A stretch of DNA of 64,000 nt from Paracyclopina nana (taxonomy: Eukaryota > Arthropoda > Copepoda > Cyclopoida > Cyclopettidae): contig JAGUCH010000002.1 in NCBI GenBank assembly GCA_019096065.1, positions 694,501-758,500 of the forward strand, in the 5' to 3' direction. Below the pieces are notes generated by a model. The model did no database searches and had not been told where the DNA came from. It saw only the letters and a program-made list of their open reading frames with translations. The translations under genes were made by a program, and so were the position numbers. The first letter of the stretch is position 1, and each line of letters begins with the position of its first letter. Positions 12,830-25,500 of this stretch are shown here, in pieces.

Positions 12830-13170
12830 TGCTTCACTCATTGCTCACATCAATGTGCTCAATGCTCTTGTCAATGTCCTCATTGTTCAAATTAATGTGC
12901 TCATTGTTCGTGTCAATGAGCTTATTGTTCATATCAATGAGCTCAGTGCTCATATCAATGAGCTAAGTGCTCATCCAATTGTGTTCTATGCTCATCCAAT
13001 TGTGCTCAATGCTCATATTATATGCTCACGTCAAAGTGCCCAATTGAAATTTTTTTGTGCTCAATGCTCAAACAAAGTACATGTAACTCTTACCAAAAGT
13101 ACGCTCTTTGCTCTTAGTGATGTGCTCATGTTATTGTGCTCATTGCTCATATTGATGTGCTCAATGGCTC
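12830..13170. repeat. Irregular TGCTCAT-type minisatellite in an intron
   Basis: Loosely repeated units of about 12-21 bp sharing GTGCTCA(T/A) or TGCTCATAT followed by CAATG. It lies in the last intron (12565-13268) of the disrupted paralog. The second paralog has related GTGCTCA repeats in its corresponding intron. Confidence 0.6.
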
Positions 13171-14280
13171 ATCTCAAAATTGTCAAGAAATACTGTGTTA
13201 TTTTTCCCCTTAAAACATTTGCTAGGTTCAAACTGTAAGCACAAAAAACAACAACTTCTTTTTTTAAGGCCTTGCCAAGCTAACAACAGAGCAAGTTTTG
13301 CCATGTGTCTATGGTTTTACTGTTGGTGATGGGATCTGCGATGATATATCAAATACAGAGCAATGCAATTTTGATGGAGGTGATTGCTGCTTACCCCAAA
13401 TATTTGCTATATGTATGCAATGCATTTGCAATGAAGATGGTATGAAACATCCAACTATAAATGACCCAAATAACGGCTGTCGTCCTAACATAAACATTGC
13501 AAATAGTAATTGTCAATGAATTCAACAAAAACATTTGCTTCATTTTGTTTTTCTCGAGCAATTTAAAAAGGAAAGAATATTTTACAGCAGCCAAAGAAAA
13601 GTTATTTTTTTCAATGTGTATGGATATGTCTCAACCAAAGTTGATGTGGTAAAAAAATAGCCTTAATAAGATTTCCAATGTGAGTTTTTATAAAACTTAT
13701 GTGAAATATAAATATTTTACTTCAATGAGCATCCAATTGAAATTTATCATCTTTAAACAAGAAAAGTGTTACTAATAATTCTAATAATTAAAGTATTTAG
13801 GTGAATTTCAACAAGGATTTAGAGTCCATTCTAAATTACTGCTGAGCTTGCCAACTTGGTATATTTTTGGTCAATTGATTGCTCAGTTCTGCAAAAGGAA
13901 ATTTGCTGGAAATGACCACAAATTGTTCTGGTATTCAAGGAACAGTCTGACTCAATGATATGAAGCAATATGCAAAAACAAAGTACTTGCATTGCTTTTA
14001 GCTGAATTGCCTAACTTGCCCAAAATTCTTAAGTTGACAAAAAAAAAAAAAATACAGCCATGAAAATTTGTGAGGCAGAACTTATGATTTATCATAAACA
14101 CAGTCTTGTGCAAAGAATATAGAACACTTATGTGGTAAAAATTCTCTGAATCAGTCTGCATACCTAAAATTAGAGCAATAGTCAATAAAGAAATAGTCTA
14201 GCTATACTATTGGAATTTTTCATTTTGGGCCTCAATTACTTGTGAACTTTTTTCTCTACTGACTGAACTAAAAAAGACAA

Positions 14281-16354
14281 ATGGCCAACCCTAAGATTAG
14301 AGTTTTCACAGTTATGGGAATTTCTGCGATTCTTGTTGGAACTATTATTGCAGCTATTTATACAACATTTTCAAAACTACCAATAGAGAATCAGGAGACA
14401 ATAAATGGTATAAAGTTCCATTTTCATTAATCCAACATACTCTTATGTCTTCAATTTAGATTGCAACTATTGTATTTTCCCATTTGAGTTCCAGGGAGTT
14501 GAATTTACAGATACTTGTGCTGAAATGGGTGATCATTACATCTGTCCCATGAGCGTAAATTACATAGGCTCATTAAGTCACAGAAAGCTTGCGATATGCC
14601 CTACAAGAGAGCGATGCCAAATAAACATAGAAACCAACATCACATCTAATAGGATTGGAACCAGTAACACAGTGAGCTTACCTATTCGACATTTTGACAA
14701 TGAGTGCATACATGAAAATTGGAAAGGGGATGATTTTTGTGATGATGGAAACAACAATGAAGGTTGTGATTTTGATGATGGCGATTGCTGCAACCCATTG
14801 GCTAATTTTGACTTCTGCAACCTTTGTCAATGCTCTAATTACACCAAGACATCTAATGACACTAACAGCACTACAAGTGGAGCTGAAATGTGTAATCACA
14901 TCTATCTACTATTTTTCTTTTTATTTAGCACGCATTATTGAATTATAGCCACTTTAACATTCAGAGCTTATTCAATTAAAATTACCTTTGCTGTGTTTAA
15001 AGCACAAAATATAAATTGTTTTGATTTCTTTTCAAATATTTTCACATTATTTATGATTTCAGATTGTGATCATAATGGGGTTTTGATAGGAGTTGAGTGC
15101 TTTTGGCTGGAAACATATTTGAGGACATTTGTTGATGCGGTTGAACAGTGCAAAAGTATTGATTCAACGCTGTACGAACCAAGAGATGCAGAAAAATATT
15201 CCATGGTGATGAAAGCATTCAGTCAAAATGTTCAACCAATCTGGATTGGCATTACTCGGCAGGCAACACCAATGTATAATAAAAATGGATTTGTGGTATG
15301 TTATAAACAAATTTTTATTTAGGTTTGTGTATCATAGTGATGGCTCTAACCTCACATACTCTAATTGGAAGCCAGGAGAGCCAAGTTCACCAAAAGGCTT
15401 GGCTGATTGTGTGCAAATTCATACAAATGATGCAGAATTTGGAAAATGGAATGACAAATCTTGCTCTTTTCTAGCCAATAAGGCATATTCAATTTGCCAA
15501 GGTAACCTAAAAAAGTCAAATTATAATTGATTAACGCAAAAAAATGCTATCAATGATGATATGAGCAAGCTTTAGCACACATTATCTCAATTCAGTTTAG
15601 CATTGCTTGTTTGCAATGGAAAGAATTGTGCTCAAAGGTTTTGTCAATGTGCTCATGGCTCATTTCAAGGTGCTCATTTCAATTTGGTGTCGTAGCTCAT
15701 TCCAATGAGGTCATAGTTCATTTCCTTGATCATACAGCTCATTTTGGTGTGCTCATACCTTGTTTTGAATGACCGCATAACTTATTTCATATGTGCTCAT
15801 CACTGATTTTAATGTGCTCATTTCAAACATCCTCACAACTTAACTCAATTTCTCAATCTCTCAACATATATTAAAAAGTGCTCAGAGCTCAGTTCAATGT
15901 GCTCAGAGCTCAGTTCAATGTGCTCAGAGCTCAGTTCAATGTGCTCAGAGCTCAGTTCGATGTGCTCAGAGCTCAGTTCAATGTGCTCAGAGCTCAGTTC
16001 AATGTGCTCAGAGTTCAGTTCAAGTGTTATAGCTTACCTCTTGATTGGCACTCATGGTTTATTCAATTTCATTAAATTACCATTACTTTGCAATCTTTTC
16101 AAATAGCTATGGTCAATTTTTGTGTCGTTTAAGTGGTTTTACCAACCAAACAAACATATTTTTATTTTAAAGGCCATGCCAAGATGACAACAGAGCTCCC
16201 TTGCTACTATGGTTTAGCTGTTGGTGACGGAATGTGTGATGATGTAACAAATAATGCTGTATGCAATTTTGATGGAGGAGATTGCTGCTTGCCCCAAATA
16301 TTTGTTATGTGTTCTGAATGCATTTGCAGGGAAGATGGCAGGAGGCATACATGA
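14281..16354 (+). CDS. Type II membrane protein with FN2-like, two LNR and C-type lectin domains
   Basis: Five exons (14281-14407, 14460-14891, 15063-15273, 15323-15501, 16173-16354) with consistent phases encode about 376 residues. Residues ~8-30 are a signal anchor (VMGISAILVGTIIAAIY). A Cys domain follows, starting DCNYCIFPFEF, that resembles a fibronectin type II module. Next comes an LNR (WKGDDFCDDGNNNEGCDFDD then GDCC), then a C-type lectin domain (FWLETYLRTFVDAVEQC, WIGITRQ, YSNWKPGEPSSPKGLADC, WNDKSC), then a C-terminal LNR (VGDGMCDD, CNFDGGDCC). The ectodomain should face the cell exterior and could bind glycans, but the canonical EPN/QPD sugar-binding triplet is not obvious. Introns are short (49-170 bp) except the last (671 bp), which holds a minisatellite. 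Tandem duplicate of the disrupted gene upstream. Function unknown; the architecture is well supported. Confidence 0.88.
15879..16026. repeat. 21-bp tandem repeat, about 7 units
   Basis: Seven near-identical 21-bp units containing GTGCTCAGAGCTCAGTTC, in the last intron of the intact LNR/lectin gene. Surrounding sequence (15620-15870) has degenerate GTGCTCAT units. Confidence 0.9.
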
Positions 16355-19300
16355 ATGAGTGAACCAAAAAATGGCTGGCCATGAATAAAAAAAAAATTTT
16401 GCTCCCAAAAGACTGTTTTTTCTGACAGTATTAAACATGGAATAAAACCACTGTAAAAACACATCCAATGGTACAAGAGTTTTTTTCGTGAGTAATATGC
16501 TTCATTTGGTCTTACTAAAGCCAGATTAAGCAAGATTCGCCTTAAAATTGATCATTATACAGATTATTATGTTTTTGATAGCACTTATATGACAGTTTCT
16601 TGGCCGGTTATTCATTAACATATGACTTGACCCATGTCAATGTGCTCAAAGATGGATGATTTCATAGTGCTCAAATCTTATGTCAATGCGCTCAAAGTAA
16701 ATTTAAATGTGCTCAAAGCTATCAATTTACACAAAGCCAAAATTCAAGCCAAGTCTGCATTTTGCTACTGGAGATCAAAGTTGAGATAATATATGAAATG
16801 CAGTAAACATATTTGTTTTGATAAGTGAGGTTCTGTGATTCACATACTCTGAAATTCCGAGAAAATAATTAGCCATTAAATAATATCACAACTTTTTTCG
16901 ATTTGAAAAAAGGCTAATTTACCATGCTACTCCAAGTTGCATTTCAGCTGAGATTTAGAATTTTTGCACCATCATCTTAACCTTATTGAGCATATCTTTA
17001 CGACTTAGGCAATAAAAATGTGCTACTTTGCTATAGGAAAAAGTGACAAAACAATCGTAGAGTCCTGTCAGCCGTGAAGCCAAAGATTGCTAGCACAGTG
17101 GATAAATTGAGCATTTTATCTAAAGCGTTTCCCTTTGTAAAATTGACAGAATGTGCTCATCCCATCTGATGTTGCTTTTTACTTATCATATTTTGTTGAC
17201 TTCTGCTGATTGTTTATTGGCTTGTGCATATTGTTTATTGACTAGTGCTCATTGTTAATTGACTTGTGCTCATTGTTAATTGACCATTGCTCATTGTTTA
17301 TTGACTAGTGCTCATTGTTAATTGACTTGTGCTCATTGTTAATGGACCATTGCTCATTGTTTTTTGACTAGTGCTCATTGTTAATTTACTTGTGCTCATT
17401 GTTAATTTTCTTGTGCTCATTCTTAACTGACTTGTGCTCATTATTAATTGACTTGTGCTCATTATTAATTGACTTGTGCTCATTGTTAGTAGACTTGTGC
17501 TCATTGATATTAACTTGCGCTCATTGTTAATTAACTAGTGCTCACTGTAAATTGACTTGTGCTCATTGTTATTTGACTTGTGCTCATTGCTAATAAAGCT
17601 GTGCGCATCCTTAATTGAGCTGTGTTACTAATTAATTGAGGTGTGCTCATCATCAATAAAGTTGCACTTATCTTTAATTGAGCTGTGCTCAACCTTATTT
17701 GTGTGGCACTTAAGTGATTTTGTGGCAGAACTTTGCTCTTCCTTTAAGCCCGTGTAATTTAGAAAAATGGTATATACACAATAAGCTGTTATGTATTTTA
17801 GATGCATTAAGTGCTTTTTAGCCAGGGATGCCCCGCAGTGGCCACTGCCCAATTCTTCAATTTTTGGCGGGCCAAAATTTGAAATTTGAGATGGCTTTTG
17901 TTATCTTTCTTTATATTTGCATCTAAAGAAACGAGGATTTATGATAAGTGTTTTCTGCTGTCAAGTCAAATTGGTTGATGGACACGTTAGCACAGCCAAA
18001 CCTTAAAAATGCTTGGTTGAAATATATATAGAAATGCACAGAGGAGTGTAGAAAAAGTGACATCCGGCCCAGAGTGGATTTCCGACCAACTTGGGCACAC
18101 TGTGCTTTTTGTAGTAAAAACGTTGCGTCAGCTAGCGCGCAACGGAAATAGCGCGCTAGTTAACTTGGTAGTTTTCATCTGCCAAAGCAGCAATCAACAT
18201 CATCATCAAAATTACCAAGGACAAAAGCAAAAATTGATCTTTTTTCCATGAGAAAATCCAAAATAATTCAAGGTAACTGACATTTTCAAATACATTTTAA
18301 AATAAGTCAAATATAGATTTCTTTATTTTTTTAAAAAATACTGCACTTTTGGTGAATTGTTGTAACTTATGAAATGGAAATGGCAAAAATTGTTAAAAAA
18401 ATCCAATTAATTCAAAATTGCTCATTCAAAGGCCAAAAATACAATTTTAGACTTTTTAAAATAAATCTTAATTCTTGCTAATGAAAGGTGAACTTCAAAA
18501 TATGTTCAAAGTAACTTTTGAAATTGTTTTCCAAAAGAGATGCTATCAGTTTTTGCTTAAGCCTCAAATATTTTATTGTGCGTCAATTCTCCTATTTTCG
18601 GCTCACAGTCACGAACAGAAAATAATGAGGGGATTTCTACCATAAAACCGTACAATTACTTTTTCACAGTGAGCCATAGCAAAAAAATTGCTTAAAATCC
18701 GCCTTGAAGTACCCTGATTTTGAGTTTGAATTATTTTTTACGATTTACGTTTTTTTAGTGTTTCGGCCCAGTGTGCTCCCCATTTAATAATACAACGGGC
18801 AACAGATGATGCCGTTGAGAGATTTCACTTTCACGCTCAACTTTAATGCACACTGGGCCGAAATGTGGGCAAAACGCAAAAATTGGAAATTCATCGAAAA
18901 CTTGACTTTTCCTCGTTTCTTCAAACTCAAATTGTTTTTCGTCAATTTCAGCTAATCTTAGAATAAAGGGTGATTCAAAAAAGCGATATATTACAGTTAA
19001 ACTGTGATTAAACACTTTGACGCATTCGGCAAAAAATTGCCTTATTAAAAATTCTCATTGTTATGCTGTATTGTGTTGGCTTACTTGCCAAGGTTGCAAA
19101 TTAAATTATAATTCGCGTGAAATGGCTCATTTCCATATTCTACAATTCCTTCGAGGCCAAAAAATGGTTCATTTCAAAGTTTTTGGCTCAAGTCAATTTA
19201 ACCCATTTTTGACATGCCATTGCAAATTTGTAATTGCTCTCTTGGAATATGATTCCCCATCATGATCATATTTTGCCTCAAAATTGAGATTTGAGCCCCG

Positions 19301-19505
19301 GAGGCAAAAATGGCAATTTAATTCACACTAGATTATTAGTCCAAATTAGATTTTTAAAATTGCATTAAAACATTAAAATATGTTGGTTGGTAGGACATAT
19401 TTAAAACTAGAATGTGCAACAATAGCACTTGCATTTTTGTCAGATAAAAAAGATACAAATTGAAAAATTAAATATTTAATCTATTTTTTAATCAGCAGAA
19501 CCAAA
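16355..19505. other. Intergenic region, no gene seen
   Basis: Three kilobases with no convincing exon on either strand. It contains the minisatellite at 17200-17700, a short palindrome GCAGTGGCCACTGC at 17835-17848 resembling the large foldback element's termini, and a perfect 15-bp inverted repeat (TTTCGGCCCAGTGTG at 18761-18775, inverse at 18849-18863). Some of the right part may be promoter or 5' UTR of the EML gene. Confidence 0.5.
17200..17700. repeat. 20-21-bp minisatellite with GTGCTCATTGTTAA core
   Basis: About 20 imperfect units of the type TTGACTTGTGCTCATTGTTA, degenerating towards the right end. The unit shares the GTGCTCA core seen in the introns of the two LNR/lectin genes upstream. 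Confidence 0.85.
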
Positions 19506-22500
19506 ATGAAGAGTGAGCCTTTGAAGCCTGGATTTCGCGGATTGTCCTTCAGCAGCAGCAGCCCTTTGACTGCTAAACCAGAAGCAGGATCGAATAATAG
19601 CACCGCAGCTGAAATTCCGCATAACTCTTGCTTCCTCGTCAATGGCAAAGAACGAAAATTGTCCAACTCATATTTGCGTTTTCAACGCCGATACTCCAAG
19701 CATGGGTGAGTTATGCTGTTGTTACACCTGGTTAGCTCCTATAGTTGATGCGCTTCACCTAGTTCCACGATAAAAATCACATCAATCCAATCACAAAAAT
19801 GTAGCAACAGGAGAAAACGCTTTGTTTCCTTATTACAGGAGGAAAATGGTAGGATATCAGTAGTGTATCAGAAGCGTATGATAATAGTCCCATTAAGTCT
19901 CAGTAAATTATCCATAGAGTCTTTGTATAAGTCTCAGTAGAGTGTGAGTATAATCACATAAGTCTCAGTAATGTCTCCTTGTTGTTGGAGTTAAGTTATC
20001 AATTTTCAAGTTCTCAGTAGAGTCTCAGTAGAGTCTCAGTAGAGTCTCAGTAGAGTCTCAGTAGAGTCTCAGTAGAGTCTCAGTAGAGTCTCAGTAGAGT
20101 CTCAGTAGAGTCTCAGTAGAGTCTCAGTAGAGTCTCAGTAGAGTCTCAGTAGAGTCTCAGTAGAGTCTCAGTAGAGTCTCAGTAGAGTCTCAGTAGAGTC
20201 TCAGTAGAGTCTCAGAAGAGTCCCATTAAGTGGAGTCTCTGTAGAGTCTCAGTAGTCTAAGAAGAGTCTCAGTAGAGTCTCAGAAGAGTCTCAGAAGAGT
20301 CTCAGAAGAGTCCCATTAAGTGGAGACTCTGTAGAGTCTCAGCATTCTTATTATGGTCTCAGTAGAGTCTCAGAAGAGTCTCAATAAGTATCAGTAGGGT
20401 CTCAGTAGAGTCTCAGTAGTATTTGCTGCTTATTCTTAAAACTGCCACAATAAACTGTAAATGGTCTTACTCTAAAGAGTATTATTGCAGTTTTATTAGG
20501 CCCAATGAAGAGCAATGCAGGTTTAATCCTCTCAGCTTCAAGATTGAGGGTGTGTAGCCTCCTTTTTGTGAATGCAAGCATTGTAGCTCTGTTTCAATTG
20601 CTCTTGCCAAAAAAGTGATCATTTTGGACATAATGGCTATTGAAAACCTCTTCCAGGGTTTGAATAGAAATGTTTATGAGCCAAGTTCTTTTCCAAGCCA
20701 TAATTGATTCTCAATATATAAAAAAATATCCAGCCAAGTGTTCATTGGCTCCTTTTGGAGCCATCGAGGAAAATTCTTAATTTCACTCATGGCTTTTCAG
20801 GACCAAGGATGCCATTTATGATTTCAAAGAAGGCTCGGTGCACATGCACCTAAGAGGCAAACCAGTTCAGTTCTTTGCGCCTTCCACTCTCAGAAATAAC
20901 TACAGCTTAACCGGTTCTCACAACAACAACAAAATCAGCCCTAGTCAGCTGACCCTGGACTGGGTATATGGGTACAGGGGAAAAGATGCCAGATCTAACC
21001 TGTTCCTTTTGCCCACTGGTGAACTGGTTTATTTTGTGGCGTCAGCTGTTGTCCTGTTCAACCCTGAGATCCACAAACAGCGTCACTACTTGGGCCACAC
21101 TGAAGAAGTCAAATGGTAAGCATAAAAGCCATTTTTGCGTATATCTAGGTTTGATAACAATTTTGACTTTTTAAAGTTATCAGTTTGTTTACACTATTTA
21201 TTGTCTTAATCGTCAGCTGGTAGTTTACTAATAACCAGGTTTGATAACTTTTATCAGCTGGTAGCCTACTCCATCAGCTACTTTTTTTCCGCATCAGTTG
21301 TTTGTTTACTGCATCAGCTGTTTGCTTATTGCATCAGCTATTTGGTTTCGTGCATCAGCTGTTTGTTTACTCTATCAGCTGTTTGATTTTTCATCAGTTG
21401 TTTGTCTACTCCATCAGCTATTTGTTTTCTGCATCAGCTGTTTGCTTGATGCATCAGCTGTTTGTTTATTGCATCAGCAACTTTTTTATTCATCAGCTGT
21501 TTGTTAACTGTATCAGCTGTTTATTCACTGCATCAGCAGTTTGTTTATTGCATCAACTGTTTGTTTATTGCATCAGCTGTTTGTTTTTTGCATCAGCTGT
21601 TTGTTTATTGCATCAGCTGTTTGTTTACTGCATCAGCTGTTTTGTTAAGTGCATCAGCTGTTTGTTTATTGCATCAGCTGTTTGTTTATTGCATCAGCTG
21701 TTTGTTTATTGCATCACCTGATTGTAAACTGCATCAGCTGTTTGTTTACACCCATTTGAATGACAACAGCTGCAACAGCTGTTTTTTGTTTATTTTTCCA
21801 AACTCATTGAACTTATCACAGGAAAATCAACTAAGCTATTTAGGATTCTAATAATTTTCGACTAAACTTGGCATTGCTGCTACTCATGCTTTGACTTGTA
21901 GTTCTTGCCATACATTTGCTTGACTTGCTCAAAGGTCAGATCATTGGTGGGCACTCCCAATGCAGCTGCCATGACATTCCTCACATTGGCAGCATACAAA
22001 TTGGGGTCTGAGATCTCTGCTTGACTAGGCTCATACACTGGAAGGAATTCCAAGCTTGCTTTGCTAAAAGGTTGAGACAGGGTGAGCCACATGATGGTTC
22101 TAGCACCATGAGGCTGGTTCCAAGTCCAAGTCACTGTGTCAACTTCATTGGGGTACCTTAAGGGCCAAAATTTGCTCACATTTTTCTCTTGAGACCAAAA
22201 TTTCAAAGTAGTTTACCTTATGAGGATGGGTTGGACTGGTTTTCCTGGGACGAAGGCTCCAGGCTTGAAGGTCATCAAGGCCTTTCTGTTGGAAGTGGAG
22301 CCTTCAGGAAAGATCAAAAGTTGGGGCCATTTTTGGCCATCTTTGGAACGCTCAATGATCCGTTTGACCGTTTTTTGCCTGGATTCAGGGTCCTCCCTGG
22401 ACACAAACAGGGACTGGGCAAACTCGATGCATTTCCCCAGCAGGGGGATCTGCCTGTTTTCCTGCCTGCTCACTATGTAGGGCAGGCCACACCAGAACAC

Positions 22501-25500
22501 GACAAAACCATCCAGAAATGTGGAGTGGGGGGCTACAACCAGGACTGGAGCTTCTTCAGCACTTGCCAACTCTCCTCTGACCTCAACATGCATGAAACCA
22601 GTAGCCCTGGAAATGCCAACAAACTTAAAAACTACTGCAGTAAAAACGGCTCCAATATTTTTTTCTCACAATTTTTTCTTGCAAAATGAAATGAAATTAA
22701 TTATTTGATTGATTTGCTAACATAAGTAAAAGTCTCAGAAGTCTCTTACTTTTTAAATAAGCCAACAAAAGCAAAACAAGCTTATCAAATAATGACAATT
22801 CTCAGTCTGATATTTCACCACTCAAAAATGGTTAATCCCAATCAAAAGAATGCAATTTGGCATTGAAAAAAAATAACTTTCAGTCAAAAGTTAATTTCTG
22901 TCAAAATAACTTATTTAAAGTGACCTGCTAGTCAAAATTAACTCCCAATTTGAAGCTACCTCATGATCAAAAAGTAGCTACCAATTTAAGTCACCTCCTT
23001 ATCAAAAAGTAACCCTCCAATCAAAAGTTATCCCCAATCAAATGTAACTCACATAAGTAACTCATGGTTGAAACTAACTTACGTAATTTCCACTCAAATC
23101 TAACTTGCCTTTGAAAAGTAACCTCCTTGTCAAAAAGTAAGTCACTCTTAAAAGCAATTACTCCCACTCCAAATAAAGTAACTACAAGGCAAAAATTATT
23201 ATTTAAAGTGACCTGCTAGTCAAAATTAACTCCCAATTTGAAGCTACCTCATGAAGTAACTACCAATTTAAGTCACCTTCTTGTCAAAAAGTAACTCCCT
23301 ACTCAAAGTAACCTCCTTATCAAAAAGTAACCCTCCAATGAAAAGTGTCCCCAATCAAATGTAACTCACATAAGTAACTCATGGTTGAAACTAACTTACG
23401 TAATTTCCACTCAAATCTAACTTGCCTTTGAAAAGTAACCTCCTTGTCAAAATGTAAGTCACTCTTAAGCAATTACTCCCACTGCACTGCACTCCAAATA
23501 AAGTAACTACAAGGCAAAAAAGCTAGCTGTCAAAAGTAACTTCCAGGAGTAGTAGGTAAACTCCAAGAAAAAAAAAGAAAAAAAGAAAAATAGACAAAAG
23601 GTTAGTTTTGCTCAAGTAATTTGGCAGACAAAAATGCCACACTTTTTAAAAGCTGCTTAAAGTCCAACTCTAAAACAATTACTCCCACTCCAAATAAAGT
23701 AACAAAAGTACCTTCATGGAGAAAAATAAACTCCCAGTCAAAAGAAAAAAAAACTTTCAAACTTTTGCCAGACTTATTGAAAGCTGCTTTCAATTCAAAA
23801 GTGTAACTCTAGGGCTAGGTAAAATCAGCAAAATTTTACCTGAAGGCCATTCTGCCAAAAAACGAGGCCACTTGTTTGTTGACATTCCTCCAACCAGTCA
23901 GAGGCTTCTTGAGCATCTCATCTTCTGACAGACCCAACAGTGAGACATAAGAGACCAGCCAAGCCAAAGTCACCACAATGAGTAGAACCAAGAACCGAAT
24001 TGGAATCAAAATGGGAGTGAGCAGATAGGTCCTCATCCATCTCAGTGGGGACATGACAATCCTGTGCCTGAAAGGGTCAGTGGACTTGTCCATAATTTGG
24101 CCATTTTGAGCTTCAGTTGCCATGTTCCTGCAAAAATGACAAATTTACCCTCAATTCCCATATGCCAAATTATTCTTCTGCTGACCTGTGCACTAAGTTT
24201 CAGTCTTGACAAAGAAGCCACAAAGAAGAAGTGATTTTTTGAGTCAGCCATCCATTGTCATATTTTCAATTTCAGCTGATTTTGAGTCTTGCTGCTATGG
24301 CTGAGTTTGGCGCATGCGCGGAAAGTCGCGCGCGCGCGCGCGCTCTACACTGAGACGCAGAGCGAAAACTGAGACTTTCTACTATTTTGTCAAAGAGGTT
24401 CTATTCAAAATTGCCTCAGTTTTACACATTTGAAATCATTGTTTGGCAAATCAATGTAAAATGATTGTGAACTTGATATTCCGGATTTGTTTTTAATTTT
24501 CCAAAAAATCTTGTCAATTCATGTCAAAGCACAATATTGCTTTGTGAAAAGGGCTTAATTTTAAGGATTTTAGTTTATTTACGTTTTTAAAGTTGTCTTC
24601 CCCAACTCAGTTTTTTAATCTCAATTTTTCAAATAGAGTAGCAATCCAATGTTTAGGGAAAAAATAGTTCCAATTGTCAATTAATTAAAGGCTCAGTTTT
24701 GCGATTGCAAGGATGTAGACTCAGCGCTATCAGTGTAGACTCAGTTTTACGATTACAGAGTCCGTTTTGTTATTCTGTGCTCAGTTTTGTCATTCCGGAC
24801 TCATTGTTTTCATTATTGACTCAATGGTGTCATTCGGGACTCATAATTCGGGACTCAATTTTACTTACCACTCAGTTTTGTCAGTCTGGGCTCAATATTG
24901 TAATTCCCACTCAGTTTTGTCATTCCGGACTCAGTTTTGTCATTCCGGACTCAGTTTTGTCATTCCGGACTCAATATTGTAATTCCCACTCAGTTCTATC
25001 ATTCCGGACTCAGTTTTGTCATTCCTGACTCAATATTGTAATTCCCCCTCAGTTTTGTCATTCCGGACTCAGTTTTGTCATTCCGGACTCAATATTGCGA
25101 TTCCCACTCAGTTTTATCATTCCGGACTCAGTATTATCATTCCGGACTCAGTTTTGTCATTCTGGACTCAGTTTTGGCTTTCTGGACTGAAATTATTTTG
25201 ATCATTCTGAACTCTGTTGATCATTCTAAACTCAATTTTGTAATTTTGACTCATCTTAGTCATTCTGGTCAGTTGAGTTATTCCGGACTCAGTTTTTCAT
25301 TCTGGCTCAGTTTTGTCATTCTTGACTCAATGTTGTAGTTCCAACTACAAGTTCCAACTCAATTTTGTCATTGCGTAGTCAGTTTATAGTCATCTTGTCA
25401 TCTCTGACTCAGTTATGTCATTTCGGACTGAGTTTTATCAACCTAGACTCAGTTTTGTCATTTTGGACTGAGTTTTATCAATCTTGACTCAGTTTTGGTT

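Larger units (their letters stand above)
554..13519 (+). pseudogene. Disrupted type II membrane FN2-like/LNR/C-type lectin paralog
   Basis: This is the upstream paralog of the intact gene at 14281-16354, with the same five-exon plan: 554-677, 733-1472, 1643-1853, 1914-2024 continuing at 12505-12564, and 13269-13519. Exon 1 gives a signal anchor (GIALILGGIIAAIL). Exon 2 gives a fibronectin-II-like Cys domain starting DCNDCIFPFEF and an LNR (WKGDDFCDDGNNNEGCDFDGGDCC). Exons 3-4 give a C-type lectin domain (WIGITRQ, WKPGEPSSPKGLADC). Exon 5 gives a second LNR (VGDGICDD, CNFDGGDCC). Exon 2 is broken by a 287-bp element at 931-1217 that brings an in-frame stop, and exon 4 by the 10.46-kb element at 2033-12496. 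Removing either element together with one target duplication restores the frame, so both insertions are secondary. Other splice sites remain intact, so the damage looks recent. A truncated or chimeric transcript is still possible. Confidence 0.82.

Noticed and set aside
21302-21851. Cys/Leu-rich open frames over the EML intron minisatellite
   Set aside because: They follow the ~20-bp repeat in several frames at once and are repeat by-products.
22607-22664. Longer upstream extension of LPCAT exon 2 using other AG sites
   Set aside because: Those acceptors need a different phase from the exon-1 donor and insert residues absent from LPCAT relatives. The AG just before 22606 fits both phase and alignment.
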